In this document: in pieces, positions 34,597 through 41,516 of the stretch
How the letters are laid out: each line of letters begins with the position of its first letter
Numbering within the stretch: position 1 is the first letter of the stretch
DNA from: JALHNI01 sp965229305
GTDB taxonomy: Bacteria; Acidobacteriota; Terriglobia; Bryobacterales; Bryobacteraceae
Reading direction: 5' to 3'
DNA length: 64,000 nt
Assembly: GCA_965229305.1 (NCBI GenBank)
Contig: CBDDIZ010000009.1
Location: forward strand, 6,237 to 70,236
Position numbers and translations under genes: made by a program
Notes under the pieces: model-generated
Databases searched by the model: none
What the model saw: the letters and a program-made list of their open reading frames with translations, nothing else
Told to the model about the DNA's origin: nothing

Positions 34597-35493
34597 TCAG
34601 GCGCCGCGCGGCGGCGGACCGCCGAAACCTCGCACCGGGGCCAGCGTAGCGTCCGGGTCGACCGCGAGCGTGGCCGTGGCGCGGAAGCCGTCGGCGTCGG
34701 TTTTGCCGAGCCGCTCCACCCGCAGCATGGAATCCGTCCCATGCTGGGAGCGGAAGATGCCGTCCTCAGTCTGCAGGGTGCGGCGAATGTCCAAACGCTG
34801 CGCATAGGGCGCCAGCCGCGAAATGCGGTCCGTCAAGTCTTCCGGAAGAAAGAGTTGTCCGGTGTGCGCCACGTGCCCGCCGGCATAGCGGGTTTCGTTC
34901 GCGGCGCCGCCTAAATGCACCTTCAAGTGAATGTGGATGGCGCGGCCGACGTACCAGCCCGGGTAGAGAGTGGCGAACTGGACGTCGCCCGCGCCGTTGG
35001 TCAACTGCACGCCGCGGAGGAAGCGGGTGGAGTCGGTTTGGCGGCCACGAGGGGGCCCGCCGGGCCGAAAGCCACGGCCGGCGCCATCGGGAGGGGGGCC
35101 GCCAAAGGGAGGGCCAAAGCCCAAACCAGAGCCCGGACGGCGGCCGGATTGGGGTCCGGGACCGCCAGGGGCGCCGTTCGGCGAATTCGCCGTGAAGCCG
35201 GAGTAAAGCCCGGTGGCATCGCAGTGCCAGATGTCGACGGCGGCGTTGCCCAGCGGCACGCAAGTCCGCGAGTCCACCAGCTTCAAGTCCAGCACCAACG
35301 GCACCCCGGGCCGCTGTTCGGTGATGTCCCGGCGCAGGATCTCGTCGTCGAGATAGTAGGGGCCTTCCTCCTTCTCGTGAGTCAGCGTGCAGGCGGGGTC
35401 CGCCGCCCGGACTCCGGGGGCGAACGCTAAGCTGCCGGCGAACAGAAAGCCGCGGCGGCTGAGATAGGGGAAGCGGTTGGTGAGATCCTGCAT
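34597..35493 (-). CDS. Intradiol ring-cleavage dioxygenase-like protein with Gly/Pro-rich insert
   Basis: 298 residues, Tat-type signal (YLSRRGFLFAGSLAF). The intradiol dioxygenase fold is split by an insert. Before it come EEGPYYLDDEI and VDIWHCDATGLYSGF; after it comes LYPGWYVGRAIHIHLKVH, which contains the Tyr/His/His iron ligands, so the four expected Fe(III) ligands (two Tyr, two His) appear intact. The insert (about residues 105-150) is nearly all Gly, Pro, Phe and Arg. The family cleaves catechols between the two hydroxyls; secreted members may act on plant or humic phenolics. The stop is three bases from the convergent M20 gene stop. Confidence 0.85.
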   Translation of the reverse strand: MQDLTNRFPYLSRRGFLFAGSLAFAPGVRAADPACTLTHEKEEGPYYLDDEILRRDITEQRPGVPLVLDLKLVDSRTCVPLGNAAVDIWHCDATGLYSGFTANSPNGAPGGPGPQSGRRPGSGLGFGPPFGGPPPDGAGRGFRPGGPPRGRQTDSTRFLRGVQLTNGAGDVQFATLYPGWYVGRAIHIHLKVHLGGAANETRYAGGHVAHTGQLFLPEDLTDRISRLAPYAQRLDIRRTLQTEDGIFRSQHGTDSMLRVERLGKTDADGFRATATLAVDPDATLAPVRGFGGPPPRGA

Positions 35494-35499
35494 GCCCTG

Positions 35500-35505
35500 A
35501 GCGTA
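35500..35505 (-). promoter_or_regulatory. Candidate -10 element (TACGCT), leaderless start at 35493
   Basis: On the minus strand TACGCT ends exactly 6 bases before ATG 35493 (spacer CAGGGC). No Shine-Dalgarno. A separate start for the dioxygenase follows, although sugE lies 76 bases upstream on the same strand. Confidence 0.55.
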
Positions 35506-35569
35506 GCCGACATTTTGGCCATTTTCTGTAATGTTTTCTTGAGTTTGTGCTAAGTCTTTGTTAAGAGAT

Positions 35570-35884
35570 TCAGCGCGCCAGTTTGAGCCCGGCGATGCCG
35601 GCGGCGATCAGCGCCACTGACGCGGCCCGGGCCGGTGAGAGCGGCTCGCCCAGCAGCAGGACGCCGATCAGGACGGCACCCGCCGTCCCGATTCCGGTCC
35701 ACACGGCGTAAGCGACGCTCAGCGGCAGCGTGCGGACCGCCAGCCCGAGCAGACCCAAACTGGCTGTCATCAAAATGAGAGTCACCACGCTGGGGAGAGG
35801 GCGCGTAAAGCCTGCCGTCGACTTCAGGGCGGCAGCCCAGGCGATTTCAAAAAGACCAGCGGCGACGAGGTAGAACCAAGCCAT
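35570..35884 (-). CDS. gdx: SMR-family guanidinium exporter (SugE/Gdx)
   Basis: 104 residues with four membrane helices, the usual SMR length. Helix 1 carries the essential Glu (VAAGLFEIAWAAALK), helix 2-3 has TASLGLLGLAVRTLPLSVAYAVWTG, and helix 4 is ASVALIAAGIAGLKL. The 'LSVAYAVWTGIGT' signature separates SugE/Gdx guanidinium exporters from EmrE-type multidrug pumps. A guanidine-II riboswitch lies directly upstream, which independently supports the substrate. The protein is a dual-topology dimer exchanging guanidinium for protons. GAGGAA (35892-35897) precedes ATG 35884 by 7 bases. Confidence 0.93.
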   Translation of the reverse strand: MAWFYLVAAGLFEIAWAAALKSTAGFTRPLPSVVTLILMTASLGLLGLAVRTLPLSVAYAVWTGIGTAGAVLIGVLLLGEPLSPARAASVALIAAGIAGLKLAR

Positions 35885-35909
35885 GACGTAATTCCTCTAC
35901 GAATGGATT

Positions 35910-35951
35910 GGGGCCGTCCCCGGTGAGTGGAAGGAGCGGAGCCGTCTCCGC
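35910..35951 (-). ncRNA. Guanidine-II (mini-ykkC) riboswitch
   Basis: On the minus strand two hairpins have ACGG tetraloops. The first (35951-35936) is GCGGAG-ACGG-CTCCGC. The second (35921-35910) is GGGG-ACGG-CCCC. A 14-base linker separates them. Tandem stems with ACGR loops define the guanidine-II class, which binds guanidinium in both loops and commonly precedes SMR exporters. The second hairpin ends 13 bases before the Shine-Dalgarno of gdx, so control is most likely at translation. No terminator poly-U follows. Confidence 0.92.
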
Positions 35952-35959
35952 CTACCTGC

Positions 35960-35988
35960 AGGATATCACCCCATTTTCCGAGACTCAA
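35960..35988 (-). promoter_or_regulatory. Promoter of the guanidine riboswitch-gdx transcript
   Basis: Minus strand: TTGAGT (35988-35983), a 17-base spacer, then TATCCT (35965-35960). A start about 7 bases downstream falls near 35953, right at the foot of the first riboswitch hairpin. This is the only -10 in the window with a clear -35 at ideal spacing. Confidence 0.7.
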
Positions 35989-36023
35989 TCCGGTTTTCGA
36001 GGTTGCTACGGGGCCCAATCCGG

Positions 36024-36029
36024 TAGGAT
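36024..36029 (+). promoter_or_regulatory. Candidate -10 element (TAGGAT), start at GTG 36037
   Basis: TAGGAT ends 7 bases before GTG 36037. It overlaps the ATG at 36028, which speaks against that ATG as the start of the peptidase gene. Confidence 0.45.
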
Positions 36030-36036
36030 GGCTGAA

Positions 36037-38049
36037 GTGTACATTGAGCAGATGAATGTCCCGATCGCGGCCTGCGAACCCACGGTGACGGAGTTACATG
36101 AAGACCGGCGGGTGGACCCGTATCATTGGTTGCGCGACAAGCAGTCCCGGAAGGTGATCGAGCACTTACAGGCCGAGAATCGCTACGCCGAGGGCGTGAT
36201 GGCCTCCACGGAGGCCTTGCAGCACCAGCTTTACGACGAGATGGTCGCCCGGATTGAGGAGACGGATCAGAGCGCGCCCATGCCCCATGGCCCCTATGCG
36301 TATTACACGCGAACGGAGCAGGGAAAGCAGTATCTGATCTATTGCCGGCGTCCTGTCGCGGGCGGCGACGAGCAGATTCTGCTGGACGGCAATGAACTGG
36401 CGGCGGGCCAGGAGTACTTCCGGATTGGCGCGTTTGAGCCGAGTCCCGACCATCGGCGGCTGGCCTATTCGGTGGATACCGAAGGCGACGAAGTCTACAC
36501 CGTGATGGTGAAGGATTTAGAGACCGGCGAACTTCTGCCGGACCGTCTCACCGACGTTTACTACGACCTCGAATGGGCCAACGACAACCAGACGCTCTTC
36601 TTCAATCGCGTGGACGCCGCCAAGCGTCCCCACGAGATGTGGCGTCACCGTCTGGGCGATGCCGAGTCCACGCTCGTCTTTCGCGAAACCGACGAACGCT
36701 TCAACTTGGGCGTGGAGAAGACGCGCAGCGGCGAATGGATGCTGCTCAGTCTGGCCAGCGCCACGGCCAGCGAAGTCTGGCGCTGGCCGGCCAGCCAGCC
36801 GCTTGCCGCACCCGAACTCATGTTCGCGCGGCGTCCGCAGATTGAATACCACGTCGAGCATCAGGGCGACCATTTCTACATCCGCATCAACGACCAGGGT
36901 CGGAACTTCCGCCTGGTGGAAGCGCCCGTCGCCAATCCTGGCGAGTGGCGCGAAGTGATCCCTCATCGCTCGCAGGTGCTGCTGGAAATGGTTCTGGCCT
37001 TCGCGGAGCACGTGGTCGTGGTGGAACGCGAAGGTGGGCTGCGCCGCATCCGCATCGACTTCGCCCGCGACATTCCGTTCCCGGACCCTGTGTATCATGT
37101 GGCGCCGCAGCGCAATCCCGAGTACCACACCCGCACCTTCCGCTACGAGTACACTTCGATGGTGACGCCCTCGAGCGTCATCGACTATGACCTCGTCACC
37201 GGCGACGCCGTCGTCCGCAAGACAACCATCGTGCATGGCTATGACGCCTCCGCCTACGTCACCGAACGCCTGATGGTGACCGCGCCCGACGGCGTGCAAG
37301 TGCCGCTGGCGCTGGTCTACAAGCGTGGCATCGCCCGCGATGGCCGCAATCCCACCATGCTCTACGGCTATGGCTCTTACGGCTTAAACACCGAGCCGAC
37401 GTTCAGTTCGGAGCGCCTCAGCCTGCTCGACCGCGGTTGGGTCTGGGCGATTGCGCAGATCCGCGGCGGCAGCGAACTGGGAACGCCCTGGCACGATGAC
37501 GGCAAGATGATGAAGAAGCGGAACACCTTCACCGACTTCATCGCCTGCGCCGAACATCTGATTGCCAGCGGCTATACGTCCCCTTCTAAGCTCGCCATTA
37601 TGGGCCGCAGCGCGGGCGGCCTGCTGATGGGCGCCGTGCTCAACCTGCGTCCCGACTTGTTTCAAGCCGCCATCGCCGGCGTGCCCTTTGTCGACGTGCT
37701 GAACACGATGCTCGATGCCTCGCTCCCGCTCACCGTCGGGGAGTACGAAGAGTGGGGCAACCCGAACGAAGAAGCCGCCTACCGCTACATGAAGTCGTAT
37801 TCGCCTTATGACAACGTGGGCCCCTACGACTATCCGCACCTGCTGGTGCTCGCCGGCTTGAATGATCCGCGCGTGCAGTATTGGGAGCCGGCCAAGTGGG
37901 TCGCCAAGCTGCGCGCCACCGGCACCGGCCAGCGCGAGATCCTCCTGAAAACAGAGATGGGCGCGGGCCACTTTGGACCCTCCGGCCGGTATGAGCGTTT
38001 TCATGAGACCGCGTTCGAGTACGCGTTTCTGTTGAAGTACGTGCGTTAG
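36037..38049 (+). CDS. ptrB: Oligopeptidase B-like S9A prolyl oligopeptidase
   Basis: 670 residues from GTG 36037; ATG 36028 and ATG 36052 are alternatives and the last also keeps the family start (MNVPIAACEPTVTELHEDRR). The N-terminal beta-propeller runs to about residue 390 and opens with DPYHWLRDKQSR. The alpha/beta-hydrolase domain follows with RGGSELGTPWH, nucleophile Ser525 in MGRSAGGLLMGAV, an Asp in LAGLNDPRVQYWEP and His in MGAGHFGPSGRY. Protease II cleaves small peptides after Lys or Arg in the cytosol. No signal peptide. Divergent from gdx. Confidence 0.9.
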   Translation: MYIEQMNVPIAACEPTVTELHEDRRVDPYHWLRDKQSRKVIEHLQAENRYAEGVMASTEALQHQLYDEMVARIEETDQSAPMPHGPYAYYTRTEQGKQYLIYCRRPVAGGDEQILLDGNELAAGQEYFRIGAFEPSPDHRRLAYSVDTEGDEVYTVMVKDLETGELLPDRLTDVYYDLEWANDNQTLFFNRVDAAKRPHEMWRHRLGDAESTLVFRETDERFNLGVEKTRSGEWMLLSLASATASEVWRWPASQPLAAPELMFARRPQIEYHVEHQGDHFYIRINDQGRNFRLVEAPVANPGEWREVIPHRSQVLLEMVLAFAEHVVVVEREGGLRRIRIDFARDIPFPDPVYHVAPQRNPEYHTRTFRYEYTSMVTPSSVIDYDLVTGDAVVRKTTIVHGYDASAYVTERLMVTAPDGVQVPLALVYKRGIARDGRNPTMLYGYGSYGLNTEPTFSSERLSLLDRGWVWAIAQIRGGSELGTPWHDDGKMMKKRNTFTDFIACAEHLIASGYTSPSKLAIMGRSAGGLLMGAVLNLRPDLFQAAIAGVPFVDVLNTMLDASLPLTVGEYEEWGNPNEEAAYRYMKSYSPYDNVGPYDYPHLLVLAGLNDPRVQYWEPAKWVAKLRATGTGQREILLKTEMGAGHFGPSGRYERFHETAFEYAFLLKYVR

Positions 38050-38052
38050 AAT
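38047..38052 (+). promoter_or_regulatory. Candidate -10 element (TAGAAT) upstream of a 22-codon ORF
   Basis: TAGAAT ends exactly 6 bases before GTG 38059 (spacer ACAGAC). It begins with the stop codon of ptrB. Confidence 0.45.
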
Positions 38053-38058
38053 ACAGAC

Positions 38059-38127
38059 GTGACCCACGGCAGGAACCAGCGCGGCCGCGTGCCCGGCACA
38101 TACACGGCGATCGAAGCTTCCCGATAA
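38059..38127 (+). CDS. Possible 22-residue leaderless leader peptide upstream of folC
   Basis: GTG 38059 opens a 22-codon frame ending at TAA 38125-38127 (MTHGRNQRGRVPGTYTAI, then EASR). It has the same -10-to-start spacing as the other leaderless candidates, lies in the same frame as folC, and stops 12 bases before the folC GTG at 38140. It is rich in Arg and Gly, has no homologue that I recognise, and may equally be an untranslated leader. If translated it could couple to, or attenuate, folC. Confidence 0.3.
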   Translation: MTHGRNQRGRVPGTYTAIEASR

Positions 38128-38139
38128 GTTGCGCAATCA

Positions 38140-39426
38140 GTGAATCATCCTGCCGAGGTTCGTTACCTCTACTCGCTCGGAAACGAAGTCAAGACGATCA
38201 AGCTGGGGCTGGATCGCATGCGGCTGATGGCCGCCGCGCTCGACCATCCCGAGCGCGCGTGCCGCTACGTTCACGTCGCCGGTACCAATGGCAAAGGCTC
38301 CACCTGCGCCATGATCGCGAGCGCCTTGCGCCACAAAGGCCTCTCCACCGGCCTCTACACGTCGCCGCACTTTGTCGACCCCGCCGAACGGATTCAGGTG
38401 AACGGCAAGCCGCTCACCGAGCATCAGTTCTCCACCGTCTTCGAAGAAATGCATCAGGTGGCTGAAGCGCTCATCAAGCGAGGTGAGCTCGACATGCACC
38501 CCACCTACTTCGAGTCGCTGACGCTGATGGCGTTTCTCGCCTTCCGGCAGGCTCGCGTGCACACCGTGGTGCTCGAAACCGGCTTGGGCGGACGTCTGGA
38601 CGCCACCAACATCGTCACGCCGGTGCTCTCAGTGATCACGGCGATCGACTTCGACCACATGCAGTGGCTGGGCAACACCATCGAAGAGATTGCCGGCGAG
38701 AAGGCTGGCATCATCAAGCCGGGCGTACCCGTTGTGGTGGCTCATCAGCGGCCCGAGGCGCGACTTCCCATCGAGCGGGTCGCCCTCGACCAGAGCGCGC
38801 CGCGCTACGACGTGGACGACTGGCGCCGGCAGGTGGAATCGATCGACGCTTACTCCGGAACTTACGCGCTCGAGCATGGCGACACCCGCCTCGAAGTGCA
38901 TTGTCCGCTCGCCGGTGAGCACCAACTCCATAACTCGTCCACCGCCGCCGTGGCTCTGCATCATCTGGGCCTCACGCCGCAGGAGATTCACGACGGCATC
39001 GCCGTGGCGCAGTGGCCCGGACGCCTGGAGCGCATTCACGAATCCCCGGACGTTATCCTGGATGGCGCGCACAACGTCGCCGGCGCCACCGCCCTCGCCG
39101 CCTACATCCGGCACTTTCATCAAGGCCGGAACGTCTGGATGATCTTTGGCGTGATGGCCGATAAGCAGGTGGATGAGATCGCCGAGATCCTGTTTCCGCT
39201 CGCCACGCATCTGATTCTGACGGCGCCCGATCAGGCGCGCGCCCTCGCCGCCACGGAGATTGCGAAGTTGCCTGTCGCCCGCCACGCCACCCTCGCCGGC
39301 AGCGTCACTGAAGCCCTCGAGACCATTCAGGACGCCGCGCCCGAAGACGTCGTCTTCATCACGGGAAGCCTGTATCTGGTGGGAGAAGCGAAGCCGATCC
39401 TCGAGCGCATGGGGTTGCTGACGTGA
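38140..39426 (+). CDS. folC: Folylpolyglutamate synthase / dihydrofolate synthase
   Basis: 428 residues from GTG 38140. The ATP-binding P-loop is HVAGTNGKGSTCAMIASAL at about residues 45-63. Mur-ligase family marks follow: LYTSPHFVDPAERIQVNG, VVLETGLGGRLDATNIV, ITAIDFDHMQWLGNT, GEKAGIIKPG and a C-terminal ILDGAHNVAGA. The enzyme adds glutamate to dihydropteroate or folate in the cytosol. The stop overlaps the plsC start by GTGA (39423-39426), so the two are translationally coupled. Confidence 0.93.
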   Translation: MNHPAEVRYLYSLGNEVKTIKLGLDRMRLMAAALDHPERACRYVHVAGTNGKGSTCAMIASALRHKGLSTGLYTSPHFVDPAERIQVNGKPLTEHQFSTVFEEMHQVAEALIKRGELDMHPTYFESLTLMAFLAFRQARVHTVVLETGLGGRLDATNIVTPVLSVITAIDFDHMQWLGNTIEEIAGEKAGIIKPGVPVVVAHQRPEARLPIERVALDQSAPRYDVDDWRRQVESIDAYSGTYALEHGDTRLEVHCPLAGEHQLHNSSTAAVALHHLGLTPQEIHDGIAVAQWPGRLERIHESPDVILDGAHNVAGATALAAYIRHFHQGRNVWMIFGVMADKQVDEIAEILFPLATHLILTAPDQARALAATEIAKLPVARHATLAGSVTEALETIQDAAPEDVVFITGSLYLVGEAKPILERMGLLT

Positions 39427-40148
39427 GCTTCGCCAAATTGCGTGCCTTTCTGTGGATTGACCCGCTGATCTGCCTGGCCACCGTCGTGATGGGCACCGCC
39501 AGCCTCGCCGCGTCTTTCTTCGATCGCACCGGCCACAAGCAGATGAGCGTGGCGCGCGCGTGGGCGCGTCTGCTCTGCCGGCTGGCGGGCGTGAGCCTCA
39601 AAATCGAAGGCTTGGAGCACATCCAGCCCAAGTCGAACTACATCATCGCGGCGAATCACTTGAGCTACATGGATACGCCCGTCCTGCTTGGCTACCTGCC
39701 GGTGGACTTCCGCTTCATGGCCAAGAAAGGCCTATTCAGCATCCCGTTTCTCGGCACGCACTTGGCGAGTGCCGGCCACCTGCCTGTAGTGAACGATAAC
39801 CCTCGCGAAGGCATCCGCACCTTGAACGAAGCCGCCAAGCTGATTGCGGAGCGGCACACGTCGGTCTTGATCTTCCCCGAAGGCGGACGAGCTTCCGACG
39901 GTCGTCTGCAGGAGTTTCGCGACGGCGCCTTTTTCCTTGCCATCAAGAGCGAAACGCCCGTGCTGCCCGTCGCTTTGATCGGCACGTACGAAATGCTGCC
40001 GTTCGGTTCGGGCTTCATGAAGCCGGGTCCGGTGACGATGCGCATCGGCGCGCCGGTGGAGACTGCGGGCCGCCACATCAAAGAGCGGACGGACCTGTCC
40101 GTCCAGGTCCGCAGCGAGATCGACCGCCTGACCCAGGTCGGCCTCTAG
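39423..40148 (+). CDS. plsC: 1-acyl-sn-glycerol-3-phosphate acyltransferase
   Basis: 241 residues from GTG 39423 in the folC stop overlap. An N-terminal hydrophobic segment (DPLICLATVVMGTASLAASFF) anchors the protein. The acyltransferase motif I is AANHLSYMDTP (H-X4-D), motif II lies in FRFMAKKGLFSIPFLG, and motif III is IFPEGGRASDGRLQEFRDG. It converts lysophosphatidate and acyl donor to phosphatidate at the inner membrane. Coupling to folC is positional; no metabolic link is known. Confidence 0.9.
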   Translation: MSFAKLRAFLWIDPLICLATVVMGTASLAASFFDRTGHKQMSVARAWARLLCRLAGVSLKIEGLEHIQPKSNYIIAANHLSYMDTPVLLGYLPVDFRFMAKKGLFSIPFLGTHLASAGHLPVVNDNPREGIRTLNEAAKLIAERHTSVLIFPEGGRASDGRLQEFRDGAFFLAIKSETPVLPVALIGTYEMLPFGSGFMKPGPVTMRIGAPVETAGRHIKERTDLSVQVRSEIDRLTQVGL

Positions 40149-40155
40149 CTCCTGC

Positions 40156-40161
40156 TACGAT
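40156..40161 (+). promoter_or_regulatory. Candidate -10 element (TACGAT), leaderless start at 40169
   Basis: TACGAT ends 7 bases before ATG 40169 of the molybdenum hydroxylase operon. The spacer TCTCATA has no Shine-Dalgarno. Confidence 0.6.
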
Positions 40162-40168
40162 TCTCATA

Positions 40169-41023
40169 ATGAAAGCCTTTGACTACGCGGCTCCGCGAAC
40201 GTTGAGCGAGGCGTTAACGCTTCTGGCGGCCAACCCGGCGGCGCGGATTTTGGCAGGCGGGACGGACCTGCTGGTGCAACTGAAGAATCATCGCCGCGAA
40301 ACACCGCTGGTGATCGACGTAAAACGCATTCCCGAACTCAAAGAGATCCGTTTTGATACGGCTCAGGGACTCACCATCGGCGCGGCGGTCCCCTGCATCG
40401 ACCTCGCCTCGCACGCTGACTTGCGGCGCGTCTATCCGTCGCTGGCCGAAGTGGCGGGCCTGATCGGCGGCACCGCCGTCCAAGGCCGCGCGTCGCTCGG
40501 CGGCAATCTTTGCAACGCCGCCCCCAGTGCGGACTCCGTGCCCTTGATGATCGCCCTCTCCGCCGTGGCGCGCGTCGCCGGCCCCCAAGGCCTTCGCGAC
40601 GTGCCGGTGGAAGAGTTCTGCGTCGCGCCGGGCAAGAATATGCTCGCCGACGGCGAGTTCCTCGTGAATCTGTTCTTCCCGCTTCCCGAAGCGGGATCCC
40701 ACGCGCACTATTTGCGCTTCATTCCTCGCAACGAGATGGATATCGCCGTGGTGGGCGTTGGCGTTTCGGCCACCGTGCGCGACGGCAAAATCGCCGCGGC
40801 GCGGATTGCGCTCGCCTCCGTCGCGCCCACGCCGCTCTTTGTGAAAGAAGCGGGCGAAGCGCTGGTCGGCTTGGCCCCCACGGCCGAAGCCTTCGAAAAA
40901 GCGGGTGCCTTGGCGGCCGCCGCCGCCCAGCCGATTTCGGACATGCGCGCGCCGGCCGACTATCGGCGCCATTTGTGCGGTGTGTTGACGCGGCGCGCCC
41001 TGGCGGCGGCGCTGGCGAATTAG
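40169..41023 (+). CDS. Molybdenum hydroxylase FAD-binding (medium) subunit
   Basis: 284 residues. The FAD-binding motifs of the CoxM/XdhB family are present: ILAGGTDLLVQLKNHR at about 28-43 and GGTAVQGRASLGGNLCNAAPSADS at about 100-123, split here only for reading. The C-terminal CODH-flavoprotein domain follows (IPRNEMDIAVVGVGVSA). It passes electrons from the iron-sulfur subunit to NAD, quinone or another acceptor. First gene of a four-gene cluster; ends 13 bases before the 2Fe-2S subunit gene. Confidence 0.9.
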   Translation: MKAFDYAAPRTLSEALTLLAANPAARILAGGTDLLVQLKNHRRETPLVIDVKRIPELKEIRFDTAQGLTIGAAVPCIDLASHADLRRVYPSLAEVAGLIGGTAVQGRASLGGNLCNAAPSADSVPLMIALSAVARVAGPQGLRDVPVEEFCVAPGKNMLADGEFLVNLFFPLPEAGSHAHYLRFIPRNEMDIAVVGVGVSATVRDGKIAAARIALASVAPTPLFVKEAGEALVGLAPTAEAFEKAGALAAAAAQPISDMRAPADYRRHLCGVLTRRALAAALAN

Positions 41024-41036
41024 GGGTAGAGATTCC

Positions 41037-41516
41037 ATGAAAAAAGTCCACGTGCAATTGACCGTGAATGGCGAGCCGGCCGAGTTCCTGGCCGAGCCGC
41101 GGCAGACGCTTCTCGAATGTCTGCGCGACAACCTCAATCTGACCGGCACTAAGGAAGGCTGCGGCGACGGCAATTGCGGCGCCTGCACCGTCAAGCTGGA
41201 TGGCAAGCTGGTCACTTCCTGTCTCGTCCTCGGAGTGGAAGCCGAAGGCCAAAGCGTCGAAACGGTGGAAGGCATCGCCAAGGGTTCCGCGCTGCATCCG
41301 CTGCAGCGCGTCTTCATTGAAAGCGCGGGGCTGCAGTGCGGCATCTGCACGCCGGGCGTGCTGATGGCGGCCAAGGCTTTGCTCGAAAAAGAACCCAATC
41401 CCACCGAACACCAGATCCGTTTGTGGCTGGCGAACAACCTCTGCCGGTGTACCGGCTATGACAAGATCGTGCGCGCCGTGCAGTTGGCGGCGAGCGAAAT
41501 GCGGGGTGCGCAATGA
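41037..41516 (+). CDS. Molybdenum hydroxylase (2Fe-2S) small subunit
   Basis: 159 residues carrying two [2Fe-2S] clusters. The plant-type ferredoxin site is EGCGDGNCGACTVKLDG and a later Cys in LVTSCLVLG (about 40-65). The C-terminal four-helix domain has LQCGICTPGVLMAA and NNLCRCTGYDKI, both with CXXC/CXC ligands (about 100-140). The set matches the XdhC/CoxS family. It relays electrons between the Mo cofactor and FAD subunits. The stop overlaps the large-subunit ATG (41513-41516). Confidence 0.93.
   Translation: MKKVHVQLTVNGEPAEFLAEPRQTLLECLRDNLNLTGTKEGCGDGNCGACTVKLDGKLVTSCLVLGVEAEGQSVETVEGIAKGSALHPLQRVFIESAGLQCGICTPGVLMAAKALLEKEPNPTEHQIRLWLANNLCRCTGYDKIVRAVQLAASEMRGAQ

Noticed and set aside
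35040..35170. Tandem DNA repeat or CRISPR-like array in the Gly/Pro-rich part of the dioxygenase gene
   Set aside because: The units are irregular, in frame and of codon size; no spaced identical repeats are present.
35494..35569. Intrinsic terminator between gdx and the dioxygenase gene
   Set aside because: The segment is AT-rich but I find no stem followed by a U-tract; only short direct repeats such as CTTA.
34930..36000. Mobile element around the guanidine riboswitch and gdx
   Set aside because: No integrase, transposase, terminal repeats or composition change; the genes share the local codon style.
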